Below are positions 42,039 to 50,185 of a stretch of 64,000 bases of DNA, piece after piece. Below the pieces are notes generated by a model that did not search any database, was not told the origin of the DNA, and saw only the letters and a list, made by a program, of their open reading frames with translations. The position numbers and the translations under genes are program-made. Each line of letters starts with the position of its first letter. The first letter of the stretch is position 1. The stretch is from Pseudomonas jessenii (GTDB taxonomy: Bacteria; Pseudomonadota; Gammaproteobacteria; Pseudomonadales; Pseudomonadaceae): NCBI RefSeq assembly GCF_002236115.1, contig NZ_NIWT01000009.1:186001-250000 (forward strand), read 5' to 3'.

Positions 42039-42107
42039 ATGAAAGTCCATTTCGAGAAAAGTGAAGTGTTTGGGACCCTCCACCTGCAAGCGGCGGTGGC
42101 AGCATGA
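42039..42107 (+). CDS. 22-residue ORF translationally coupled to the amidase gene
   Basis: ATG at 42039 opens a 22-codon frame (MKVHFEKSEVFGTLHLQAAV, then AA) whose stop TGA overlaps the amidase ATG as ATGA. The amidase itself has no clear ribosome site, so its start may depend on ribosomes finishing this frame. The peptide resembles nothing I know. A real leader peptide or merely a coupling device; moderate support from the exact overlap. Confidence 0.4.
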   Translation: MKVHFEKSEVFGTLHLQAAVAA

Positions 42108-43819
42108 TCGAAGTTACCGAAGTTTCAATTGCCGAGCTGCGCGCCGCGCTCGAATCCGGCCAGACCACCTCGGTTGAACTGGTCCAGGCTTATCTTGCGC
42201 GGATCGACGCCTTTGACGGCCCCGAAACGCCTACCGCGCTGAACGCGGTCGTGGTTCGCAACCCCGAGGCGCTCGCCGAAGCCCAGGCGTCCGACGCCCG
42301 TCGCGCCAAGGGCCAGACGCTGGGAGCACTGGACGGGATCCCCTACACCGCCAAGGACAGCTATCTGGTCAAGGGCCTCACCGCCGCTTCCGGCAGCCCG
42401 GCCTTCAAGGACCTGGTCGCCTATCGCGATGCGTTCACCATCGAACGCCTGCGCGCCGCCGGGGCCATCTGCCTGGGCAAGACCAACATGCCGCCAATGG
42501 CCAACGGCGGGATGCAGCGTGGTGTCTACGGCCGCGCCGAGAGCCCGTACAACGCTGACTACCTCACCGCCCCTTTCGCCTCCGGCTCGTCGAACGGTGC
42601 CGGCACGGCGACCGCGGCCAGTTTCTCGGCCTTCGGCCTGGCGGAAGAAACCTGGTCGAGCGGCCGTGGACCGGCCTCGAACAATGGCTTGTGTGCCTAC
42701 ACCCCTTCGCGCGGCGTGATCTCGGTGCGCGGCAACTGGCCGTTGACCCCGACCATGGACGTGGTCGTGCCGTTTGCCCGGACCATGGCCGACCTGCTCG
42801 AAGTGCTCGACGTGGTGGTGGCCGATGACCCGGACACCCGTGGCGACCTGTGGCGCCTGCAGCCCTGGGTACCGATCCCGAAATCGTCTGAGGTACGCCC
42901 TGAGTCCTATGCCGCGCTGGCCGCGAATAGCGATGCGCTCAAAGGCAAGAAATTCGGCATCCCGCGCATGTACATCAACGCCGACCCTGAAGCCGGCACC
43001 TCCGAAGCACCGGGCATCGGTGGCCCGACTGGCCAACGCATCAACACCCGTCCTTCGGTGATCGGGCTCTGGGAACAGGCGCGCAAGGCCCTCGAAGCCG
43101 CGGGCGCCGAAGTGCTCGAAGTCGACTTCCCGCTGGTCTCCAATTGCGAGGGCGATCGTCCTGGTGCGCCGACCGTGTTCAATCGCGGCATCGTCTCCAA
43201 GGAATTTTTACACCATGAACTGTGGGACCTGTCCGCCTGGGCCTTCGATGATTTCCTGCAAGCGAACGGCGATCCCAAACTGAATCGCCTCGTCGATGTC
43301 GACGGCCCGCAGATCTTCCCTCATGACCCGGGCACCCTGCCCAATCGCGAGGGTGACCTGGCCGCCGGCATGGACGAATACGTGCGCATGGCCGAACGCG
43401 GCATCACGCCGTGGGATCAGATCAGCACGGTGCCGGACGGCCTGCGCGGCCTGGAAAAGACCCGCAAGATCGATCTGGAAGACTGGATGGATCGCCTGGG
43501 CCTCGACGCGGTGCTGTTCCCGACGGTGGCCGATGTGGGTCCGGCGAATGCCGATGTCGATCCGCAATCGGCGGATATCGCCTGGAGCAACGGCGTATGG
43601 GTCGCCAATGGCAACCTCGCCATCCGTCATCTCGGTGTGCCGACGGTCACCGTACCGATGGGCGTGATGCCGGACATCGGCATGCCGGTCGGCCTGACGT
43701 TTGCCGGGCGGGCCTATGACGACTCGTCGCTGCTGCACCTGGCGTCGGCGTTCGAATCGACCGGCAGCAAACGCATGATCCCGCCGCGTACCCCGCCATT
43801 GGTCGCTGACAAGCGGTAA
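42104..43819 (+). CDS. Amidase-signature family protein
   Basis: 571 residues. Catalytic features of the amidase signature family: Lys in GIPYTAKDSYLV (about residue 85), the cis-Ser in FASGSSNGAGTATA, and the nucleophile Ser region EETWSSGRGPASNNG. A long C-terminal part (WDQISTVPDGLRGLEKTRKIDLEDW, VANGNLAIRHLGVPTVTVPMG) is typical of large amidases. It hydrolyses an amide to acid plus amine or ammonia. It lies downstream of the importer behind its own promoter region and probably acts on the imported compound or its breakdown product. Confidence 0.88.
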   Translation: MIEVTEVSIAELRAALESGQTTSVELVQAYLARIDAFDGPETPTALNAVVVRNPEALAEAQASDARRAKGQTLGALDGIPYTAKDSYLVKGLTAASGSPAFKDLVAYRDAFTIERLRAAGAICLGKTNMPPMANGGMQRGVYGRAESPYNADYLTAPFASGSSNGAGTATAASFSAFGLAEETWSSGRGPASNNGLCAYTPSRGVISVRGNWPLTPTMDVVVPFARTMADLLEVLDVVVADDPDTRGDLWRLQPWVPIPKSSEVRPESYAALAANSDALKGKKFGIPRMYINADPEAGTSEAPGIGGPTGQRINTRPSVIGLWEQARKALEAAGAEVLEVDFPLVSNCEGDRPGAPTVFNRGIVSKEFLHHELWDLSAWAFDDFLQANGDPKLNRLVDVDGPQIFPHDPGTLPNREGDLAAGMDEYVRMAERGITPWDQISTVPDGLRGLEKTRKIDLEDWMDRLGLDAVLFPTVADVGPANADVDPQSADIAWSNGVWVANGNLAIRHLGVPTVTVPMGVMPDIGMPVGLTFAGRAYDDSSLLHLASAFESTGSKRMIPPRTPPLVADKR

Positions 43820-43919
43820 TGTGGGAGCTGGCTTGCCAGCGATGGTCGTTAACGATGACGCGTTTGAGCTGGATGAACGCGGCGCACTTGAGTCCATCGC
43901 CGGCAAGCCGGCCCCTACA
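43820..43919. repeat. REP pair after the amidase gene
   Basis: A variant REP: TGTGGGAGCTGGCTTGCCAGC and GCCGGCAAGCCGGCCCCTACA, between convergent genes. Confidence 0.8.
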
Positions 43920-43933
43920 GTTTCCCGGGATCA

Positions 43934-44944
43934 TCAGGGATCAACCTGGGCCATCAGCTCGGGAATCGATTCCGGCCGCTTGGCATAACGCTGTGCCAGC
44001 ACCGCACAGACCATCAGTTGAATCTGGTGGAACAACATCAGCGGCAAGATCAGCAAGCCAATGGTGCTACCGGCAAACAGCACCTGCGCCATCGGCACGC
44101 CGGTCGCCAGGCTTTTCTTCGAGCCGCAAAAGAGAATGGTGATGCGGTCTTCCTGGTTGAAGCCGAATGCCTTGCCCAGTACGGTCGAAGCCACCAACAC
44201 CAGCGCCAGAACGATGCAGCAGACCAGCACCAGCCCAAGCAGATCCAACAACGGAATCTGCTGCCAGATGCCTTCGATCACCGCTTCGCTGAACGCGCCG
44301 TAGACCACCAGCAGAATCGAACCCTGGTCGACGAACTTCAACCAGCTCTTGTTGCGCGCCACCCAGTTGCCGATCCAGCGCCGCGCGATCTGCCCGGCAA
44401 TGAACGGCAGCAGCAACTGCACGCTGATCTTGAGGATGGCGTCGAGGGTCGAGGCGCCTTCGCCGTGGACATTCAGCAGCAGGGTCACCAGCAACGGCGT
44501 GAGGAAAATCCCGAACAGGCTGGACGCCGCCGCGCTGCAAATCGCCGCCGGGATGTTACCCCGCGCCAGGGAAGTAAAGGCAATCGCCGACTGCACCGTG
44601 GCGGGCAACGCGCACAGGTAGAGCATGCCCATGTACAGGTCATTGCCGATCAGCGGCGACAGCAGCGGCTTGAGCGCCAGACCGAGCAACGGAAACAGTA
44701 CGAAGGTCAGGCTGAACACCAGCAAATGCAGGCGCCAGTGCCCGGCACCGGCAATGATCGACTCGCGGGACAGCTTGGCGCCATGCAGGAAAAACAGCAG
44801 CGCAATGGCGATGTTGGTCAGCCAGCCAAAACCGAGCGCGACCTGGCCGCTGGCGGGCAGCAGGCTGGCGAGCGTCACTACGCCGATCAGGGTCAGGGTG
44901 AAGTTGTCGGGTAACAAACGGGGGCGAGTCATGGGGTTGATCAT
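43934..44944 (-). CDS. Bile acid:sodium symporter family transporter (YfeH-like)
   Basis: 336 residues, ~9-10 membrane helices, SBF-like family. Motifs: LLFFLHGAKLSRESIIAG, LCALPATVQSAIAFTSLARGNIPAA, GSKKSLATGVPMAQVLF. The YfeH-type group transports organic anions of unknown identity. Two possible starts (44944 or 44932); neither has a strong ribosome site. Divergent from an AraC regulator. Confidence 0.88.
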   Translation of the reverse strand: MINPMTRPRLLPDNFTLTLIGVVTLASLLPASGQVALGFGWLTNIAIALLFFLHGAKLSRESIIAGAGHWRLHLLVFSLTFVLFPLLGLALKPLLSPLIGNDLYMGMLYLCALPATVQSAIAFTSLARGNIPAAICSAAASSLFGIFLTPLLVTLLLNVHGEGASTLDAILKISVQLLLPFIAGQIARRWIGNWVARNKSWLKFVDQGSILLVVYGAFSEAVIEGIWQQIPLLDLLGLVLVCCIVLALVLVASTVLGKAFGFNQEDRITILFCGSKKSLATGVPMAQVLFAGSTIGLLILPLMLFHQIQLMVCAVLAQRYAKRPESIPELMAQVDP

Positions 44945-45005
44945 CCGGGGGTTGCCAGTACATGAAAGTGACTCTAACGTGCCTGATAATTACCGACTAA
45001 CGCCG

Positions 45006-45806
45006 ATGAGCCAGCTGATGCCGCCTAAAGGACATGACAAGAGTGTTCGACGCAGTATTCCCGGGCTGTCCAGCCTGCCACGACCGCTCTACGGCCGTAC
45101 CGAATCGCTGCCCAATCGCGCACTGACCCGGCGCCACAGCCACCCGTGGGTGCAGCTTTCCTATGCGATTGCGGGCGTGCTCGAAATACAGACCGGCGTC
45201 GGGCGTTTCGTGGCCCCGCCAGAGCGTGCCGTGTGGATTCCGGCGGGCATGCCGCACCGGGTGTTCAGTTCGCCGCGCACGGAAATGCGCAGCCTGTACA
45301 TCGATTGCAGCGTCTCGACGTGGGCACCGCCGGGCTGTCATGTACTGGGGGTCAGCGATTTGTTGCGCGAGTTGATCCGCGCCTTCAGTCAGGTTCCGGT
45401 GGAATACGATCAGGACGGGCCGCACGGTCGGTTGGCCCAGGTGATTCTGGATCAGTTGGCCGAGGCGCCACAGATCGACTTGATGCTGCCGCTGCCCCAG
45501 GACAGCCGATTGCGGCAAATCGCGCAAAGCCTGGAGTCACACCCGGAGCAACAGACCACGCTCAGCCACTGGAGCGACCAATTCAGCGTCACCGAGAAAA
45601 CCCTCAGTCGCCTGTTCCTGCGCGACACCGGCCTGACTTTTCGCGCCTGGCGCCAGCGCTTGCGCCTGCTCGGCGCCCTGACGCCGCTGGAGCAGGGCGA
45701 GCGAGTGACCGACGTCGCGTTGGCCTGTGGCTACGATTCGACGTCAGCGTTTATCGCTGCCTTCCGCCAGCAATTCGGCGAGACACCGGGGGAGTTTTTT
45801 CGCTGA
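45006..45806 (+). CDS. AraC-family regulator with N-terminal cupin
   Basis: 266 residues from the ATG at 45006. N-terminal cupin sensor (LTRRHSHPWVQLSYAIAGVLEIQTGVGRFVAPPERAVWIPAGMPH); C-terminal pair of helix-turn-helices (LSHWSDQFSVTEKTLSRLFLRDTGLTF and ERVTDVALACGYDSTSAFIAAFRQQFGETPGEFF). 61 bases from the divergent symporter start; likely controls it. Confidence 0.85.
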   Translation: MSQLMPPKGHDKSVRRSIPGLSSLPRPLYGRTESLPNRALTRRHSHPWVQLSYAIAGVLEIQTGVGRFVAPPERAVWIPAGMPHRVFSSPRTEMRSLYIDCSVSTWAPPGCHVLGVSDLLRELIRAFSQVPVEYDQDGPHGRLAQVILDQLAEAPQIDLMLPLPQDSRLRQIAQSLESHPEQQTTLSHWSDQFSVTEKTLSRLFLRDTGLTFRAWRQRLRLLGALTPLEQGERVTDVALACGYDSTSAFIAAFRQQFGETPGEFFR

Positions 45807-45843
45807 GTCCAGCACCGTACACCTCTGTTGCCTGTCAGTCCGC

Positions 45844-46001
45844 CATCGCGAGCAAGCTCGCTCCCACAGGGGCCATGGGTATACACAAAACCTGTGCTCG
45901 ACATAAAAACCTGTGGGAGCGAGCTTGCTCGCGATGGCGCCGGGTCAGTCGACACCTGCATTGACTGTCAGGTCGCTATCGCGAGCAGGCTCGCTCCTAC
46001 A
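45844..46001. repeat. Triple REP cluster
   Basis: Three REP units in alternating orientation between convergent genes. Confidence 0.85.
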
Positions 46002-46026
46002 GGGATTTCACATAAATATCCCGGTG

Positions 46027-47127
46027 TTACTGATCGGACTTGATACTGGTCCAGACCCGGGTACGGACCCGCTCAAGCTTTTGCGGCAATGGCTGCACGA
46101 CGTACAGCGTCTTCAATGCCTCGCTGGTCGGTGTCAGGTTCGGGTTGCCGGTGATGTCCTTGTTGATCAGCGCCAGCGAGTCCTTGTTGGCATTCGGGTA
46201 ACCGAGGAAGTCGCTGATCGGCGCGATGACTTTCGGGTCCAGCAGGTGGTTGAGGAATTCGTGGGCCTCGGCGACGTTCTTCGCGCTTTTCGGAATGGCG
46301 AAGGTGTCGAACCAGATCGGCGCGCCTTCTTTCGGCAGGCGCCAGTCGACGACCACGCCGTTGCCCGCCTCTTTGGCGCGATTGCCGAATTGATAGAAGC
46401 TGCCGGAGTAACCGATGGCCACGCAGATATCGCCGTTGGCGATGTCGGTCATGTACTTGGCGGAGTTGAAATAGGTGACGTAGGGGCGAACCTTGAGCAT
46501 CAATGCCTTGGCTTTTTCGTAGTCATCGGGGTTCTGGCTGTTCGGATCCAGCCCCAGGTAATGCAGGGCCAGCGGCAGGATCTCCGACGGTGAGTCGAGC
46601 ATCGCTACGCCACAGGCCTTGAGCTTCTCCATGTTCTCGGGCTTGAACACCAGGTCCCAGCTGTCCACCGGCGCATTCTCGCCCAGCGCCGCCTTGACCT
46701 TGGCCGGGTTGAAACCGATCAACACGGTGCCGTACATGTAGGGCACGCCGTACAGGTTGCCCGGGTCGTTCTTGTCCAGCAGCTTGAGCAATGCAGGGTC
46801 CTGGTGCGACCAGTTCGGCAACCTGGACTTGTCGAGTTTCTGGAACACGCCCGCCTTGATCTGGGTTTCGATGAACTGGTTCGACGGCACCACCAGGTCG
46901 TAGCCCGAGTTGCCGGTCAGCAGCTTGGCTTCCAGGGACTCGTTGGTGTCGAAGGTGTCCCAGGTCACCTTGATCCCGGTGTCCTTGGCGAAATCCTTGG
47001 GCACGGACGGCAGGATGTAGTCCGCCCAGTTGTACACCCGCAATTCGCGCTGTTCGGCATGCACCGCGCTGGCCAGCAGCGACAGTCCGCAAACGGTGGC
47101 GCCCAGTATGCGTTTCATTGAGTCCAT
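46027..47127 (-). CDS. Orphan polyamine-binding protein (PotF/SpuD-like)
   Basis: 366 residues. Signal peptide ending SAVHAEQ, then LRVYNWADYILPSVPKDFAKDTGIKV, the classic PotF/SpuD opening; VPSNQFIETQI, GVPYMYGTVLIGFN, IGYSGSFYQFGNRAKEA, IWFDTFAIPKSAKN. It binds putrescine/spermidine-like polyamines. No permease or ATPase adjoins, so it must share a transporter encoded elsewhere or act as a periplasmic sensor partner. Confidence 0.88.
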   Translation of the reverse strand: MDSMKRILGATVCGLSLLASAVHAEQRELRVYNWADYILPSVPKDFAKDTGIKVTWDTFDTNESLEAKLLTGNSGYDLVVPSNQFIETQIKAGVFQKLDKSRLPNWSHQDPALLKLLDKNDPGNLYGVPYMYGTVLIGFNPAKVKAALGENAPVDSWDLVFKPENMEKLKACGVAMLDSPSEILPLALHYLGLDPNSQNPDDYEKAKALMLKVRPYVTYFNSAKYMTDIANGDICVAIGYSGSFYQFGNRAKEAGNGVVVDWRLPKEGAPIWFDTFAIPKSAKNVAEAHEFLNHLLDPKVIAPISDFLGYPNANKDSLALINKDITGNPNLTPTSEALKTLYVVQPLPQKLERVRTRVWTSIKSDQ

Positions 47128-47328
47128 GGATCATTTCCCCAAGTGTGGCGTGAGTTCGATGGTTTTTATGTTCTGTACACGGCAGCAGCCTTGAAAACAG
47201 CCAAGGGCAAGGAAGTGAAGCGTCTGGTTGTGGTTTTCACCTTGGGTTGCCGACTCAGCCACCCGCGTCTGATTCTTGCTGACGGCGTCGCCGGTTCACA
47301 GCGTGAGGCAGGCCAAAAGGAGATCGAA

Positions 47329-47385
47329 ATGGCCAAAATACATGTCCGCTTTGATCAGCGGTGCGAGGCCTTTCACCGAGGTTAG
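47329..47385 (+). CDS. Possible 18-residue peptide
   Basis: ATG at 47329 with AAAAGGAGATCGAA directly upstream, an unusually good ribosome site, encoding MAKIHVRFDQRCEAFHRG. No family known. The remaining gap (47128-47461) has no other supported feature. Confidence 0.25.
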   Translation: MAKIHVRFDQRCEAFHRG

Positions 47386-47461
47386 TCCAATCAGCCGATG
47401 CCCGGGCAGCCTCGTTGCTGCTTATTGCGCGTCACACCAATAACAAGATCGCGAGGCTTCG

Positions 47462-48967
47462 ATGCGTGCTCCACTCCTGCTTGCCCTGCCCCTGCTCGGC
47501 CTGCTCAGTGCCTGTTCCGAACCCTATGAACCGCAACCGCTGGCCAGCAACGGCAGCAGCTACATGCATTCCGATGGCTACAGCTCCGACACGCACCCGG
47601 GGCCAGGTCCGTTGGGCCGGGATGTTCAGGTGAACAGTCGCGATGGCAGCCGCAAGCCCGGCGGCATGTGCCCGATTCATACCTTCGATCAGCAGGGTCG
47701 CCTGGTGGTGTTGTGCGCCAACCTGATGCAGTTCGAACTGCAATTGCTCGAACCACGCACCCTCAAGCTGCTGGCCCGCTATCCGCTGCCGCCGCGTCCG
47801 TCGACTTTCCACGCGCTGATTACCCTGGACCCGGACAAGATCATGGCCGACACCTCTGGCGCCTATTTCTATGTCGACGAACAGAATCGCGTGGTCATCG
47901 CCGATGCCGAGCAGCACATCCAGCGCGTCGTGCATCGTCAGGATGAGTCCGGTGCGTGGTCGTTCGAAGCGGTCGACAACTGGGACCTGAGCGACAAGGT
48001 CCCCCACGATTGTGTTAAGCCTGCCAACTGGTTCCCCAAAGGCGAATGCGACCCCGTCACCGGGGTCATGCCCGATCACCGGGGCTTGATCTGGTGGATC
48101 ACCCGGCGCGGCCGCATCGGCACCCTGAACCCCGACACCGGCAAGGTCCAGGGCATTCAACTGGCCAACGAAGAAATCCAGAACGGCATGTCGGTGGCGG
48201 CCGATGGTGTCTATCTGGTGTCCGACCACGCCATGTACCGCTTCGTCGCCGATGCCGAGGGCAAGCCCGTGCAAGGCTGGCGCGAAGTCTATGACCGCGG
48301 CACCGGGCGCAAGGTCGGCGCGATCAATCAGGGCAGCGGTACCACCCCGACCCTGCTCGGCGAGCGCTACGTCACCATCACCGACAACAGCGACGGACGC
48401 ATCAACCTGCTGGTCTACCGTCGCGAGCAGGACTACGCCGGCAATCGCCTGATCTGCAAGCTGCCGGTGTTCGACAACAACGCCTCGGCCACCGACAACT
48501 CGGCCATCGGCTGGGGTCGCTCGATCATCCTCGAGAACAACGCCGGCTACACCAGCGCCTTCGCGCAGAAGGACTGGCAGGCCGTGCACGGCGGCATCAG
48601 CCGCATCGACATCCGCAACGATGAATCGGGCTGCGACCGGATCTGGGAATCGAAGGAACGTTCGCCTTCGGTGGTCCCCAAACTCTCGGTGAGCAACGGT
48701 CTGCTGTACTTCTACACCTTCGAGCCGCAGCCCGACGGCGAGAACGCCTGGTACCTGATGGCGCTGGATTTCGACAGCGGCCAGACCCGATTCAAGGCGC
48801 TGAGCGGGGTCGGTCAGGCCTTCGACAACAACTGGTCGCCGATCACACTGGCGCCGGACGGCACGGCCTATGTCGGGACTTTCGGTGGGTTGGTTGCTCT
48901 TTGGGACAAGGGTGTGAATGCAACAAACGAGCAACCACGCGTGAGTGCCAGTGGCGGCCAACCCTGA
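47462..48967 (+). CDS. Lipoprotein with beta-propeller-like repeats, function unknown
   Basis: 501 residues. Lipobox LLSAC at 14-18 (cleavage before Cys18). The rest is all-beta with recurring blade-like units such as DPDKIMADTSGAYFYVDEQNRVVIAD, PDHRGLIWWITRRGRIGTLNPDTGKV and LAPDGTAYVGTFGGLVALW, suggesting a periplasmic or outer-membrane seven-bladed propeller. Several cysteines (CPIH, CANL, DCVKPANWFPKGEC) may form disulphides. I recognise no enzyme motif. Single gene. Confidence 0.6.
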   Translation: MRAPLLLALPLLGLLSACSEPYEPQPLASNGSSYMHSDGYSSDTHPGPGPLGRDVQVNSRDGSRKPGGMCPIHTFDQQGRLVVLCANLMQFELQLLEPRTLKLLARYPLPPRPSTFHALITLDPDKIMADTSGAYFYVDEQNRVVIADAEQHIQRVVHRQDESGAWSFEAVDNWDLSDKVPHDCVKPANWFPKGECDPVTGVMPDHRGLIWWITRRGRIGTLNPDTGKVQGIQLANEEIQNGMSVAADGVYLVSDHAMYRFVADAEGKPVQGWREVYDRGTGRKVGAINQGSGTTPTLLGERYVTITDNSDGRINLLVYRREQDYAGNRLICKLPVFDNNASATDNSAIGWGRSIILENNAGYTSAFAQKDWQAVHGGISRIDIRNDESGCDRIWESKERSPSVVPKLSVSNGLLYFYTFEPQPDGENAWYLMALDFDSGQTRFKALSGVGQAFDNNWSPITLAPDGTAYVGTFGGLVALWDKGVNATNEQPRVSASGGQP

Positions 48968-48979
48968 AAAGCGATTCAT

Positions 48980-49070
48980 TGTGGGAGCGAGCCTCCCACA
49001 GGGGATCGGGTGCACCTTTGAGACATTGGTCAGCTGTCAGGCCGTCATCGCGAGCAAGCTCGCTCCCACA
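48980..49070. repeat. REP pair with truncated left unit
   Basis: The left unit is shortened (TGTGGGAGCGAGCCTCCCAC); the right unit is complete. Confidence 0.8.
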
Positions 49071-49099
49071 GAAGAGCAAAAACAGATCGGCGTACACAG

Positions 49100-49390
49100 A
49101 CGCTTCTCACCACTCATCAGGCCGAGCGTTAGCTCGCCTGCAGCTTTTGATCTTGATCCACCCGCCCCCTCGGCAGGCTGAGTGGAGGCGTTTATCCGGG
49201 GATTGGCGCGCAGCGCCGTTCGACGCAGTCGAACACATCGCATGTAGGTGCCAGCGAAGCCAACCGGAGGGCGATGCCCCCGGATGAATGCCGGAGCGAA
49301 GGAACCCCGAGCCTTGGCGAGGGGCCGTACGTAAGGGCGAAACCGCCAGCCGCCGTTACCGCAGCAACGGATATGTACTCAATCAACCAA
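49100..49390. repeat. Long pseudomonad intergenic repeat, possibly internally deleted
   Basis: Includes GCAGCTTTTGATCTTGATCC, GGAGGCGTTTATCCGGGG, CGGAGCGAAGGAACCCCGAG and GCCGCCGTTACCGCAGCAAC. From memory this ~300-base composite occurs in many P. fluorescens-group genomes at gene ends, usually with an additional central segment that seems absent here, between GGGCCGTACG and TAAGGGCGAA. Function unknown. Confidence 0.5.
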
Positions 49391-49429
49391 GAACCTGGTC
49401 GGCCCAAAGGCCGCCAAGGTCAAAGAATA

Positions 49430-50185
49430 TCAACCAACACCAACAACCCCCTCCCCATGCATCTGCCGCAACAACACCAACCCACCCTCCAGAAACTCCG
49501 AAGCCCCCACCGCCCCCGCCTCGATCGCCAATCCTTGCAACTGCTCACGCCCGGTCAACTCGGGAAACTCGCCAATTCGCAGCAACAACCGCCACGCCAA
49601 CGGACTCAATTCAGAAAACCTCACACTCCAGTCCTCGGCGCGACGCACCAGCAACAAGGTCGGCTGAGCAGGCGCCACATCAGGCTGGTAATCCGGCCCC
49701 ACCCTTTGCACCGGCCAGGCATACGCCAACGGCCAGGCCAGCGGCGACACCCGCAAGGGCCGATCCAGCAGCAACGCGGCATCACCACCCACCAGAAGCT
49801 CGGCGTCAGACTGTTGCAGCGCCATTTCCACCCACTCGTAATGCGCCAGCTCCACCATGAACGGCGGCCACGGCCCATCACTCAACGCCAGAGGCCCGGC
49901 CGCGAGAAACTCGACAAACTCCTGGGCGATCTCACCGAATTTCGGCGTGCGGGCGCGGTAGTCCCGCAGAAAGATCCGCACCAGCGAACGCCAGTGCTCG
50001 TCACCCAGAATCTTCACCAACACCGGAAAGGTGCCACTGAGCAGCGAAGACAGGTTGGCGAACACCAGATCGCGATAAACCAGGGCCCGCGCCGGGTCCA
50101 TTTCGGTGGGGGGGCCGTTGCGTTCAGGGTCGCGCAGGTACAGGCCCATGGTGGTTTGTTGATGCAAAAGGCTCGACTTACCCAC
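49430..50185 (-). CDS. HvfC/BufC-like RiPP maturation partner (DUF2063)
   Basis: 251 residues. GTG start with AGGAGG nine bases upstream, overlapping the DUF692 stop by 8 bases. DUF2063 domain at ~20-120: ARALVYRDLVFANLSSLLSGTFPVLVKILGDEHWRSLVRIFLRDY and PPFMVELAHYEWVEMAL. The C-terminal part (~150-245) matches the HvfC/BufC extension. These proteins present the precursor leader to the DUF692 enzyme in making thiooxazole/oxazolone-thioamide metallophores. A precursor gene is not adjacent. Confidence 0.85.
   Translation of the reverse strand: MGKSSLLHQQTTMGLYLRDPERNGPPTEMDPARALVYRDLVFANLSSLLSGTFPVLVKILGDEHWRSLVRIFLRDYRARTPKFGEIAQEFVEFLAAGPLALSDGPWPPFMVELAHYEWVEMALQQSDAELLVGGDAALLLDRPLRVSPLAWPLAYAWPVQRVGPDYQPDVAPAQPTLLLVRRAEDWSVRFSELSPLAWRLLLRIGEFPELTGREQLQGLAIEAGAVGASEFLEGGLVLLRQMHGEGVVGVG

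Noticed and set aside
47143..47385. 80-residue rightward frame before the propeller lipoprotein
   Set aside because: Low-complexity start, no family match and no ribosome site for the long form; only the short internal ATG with a good site was kept at low confidence.
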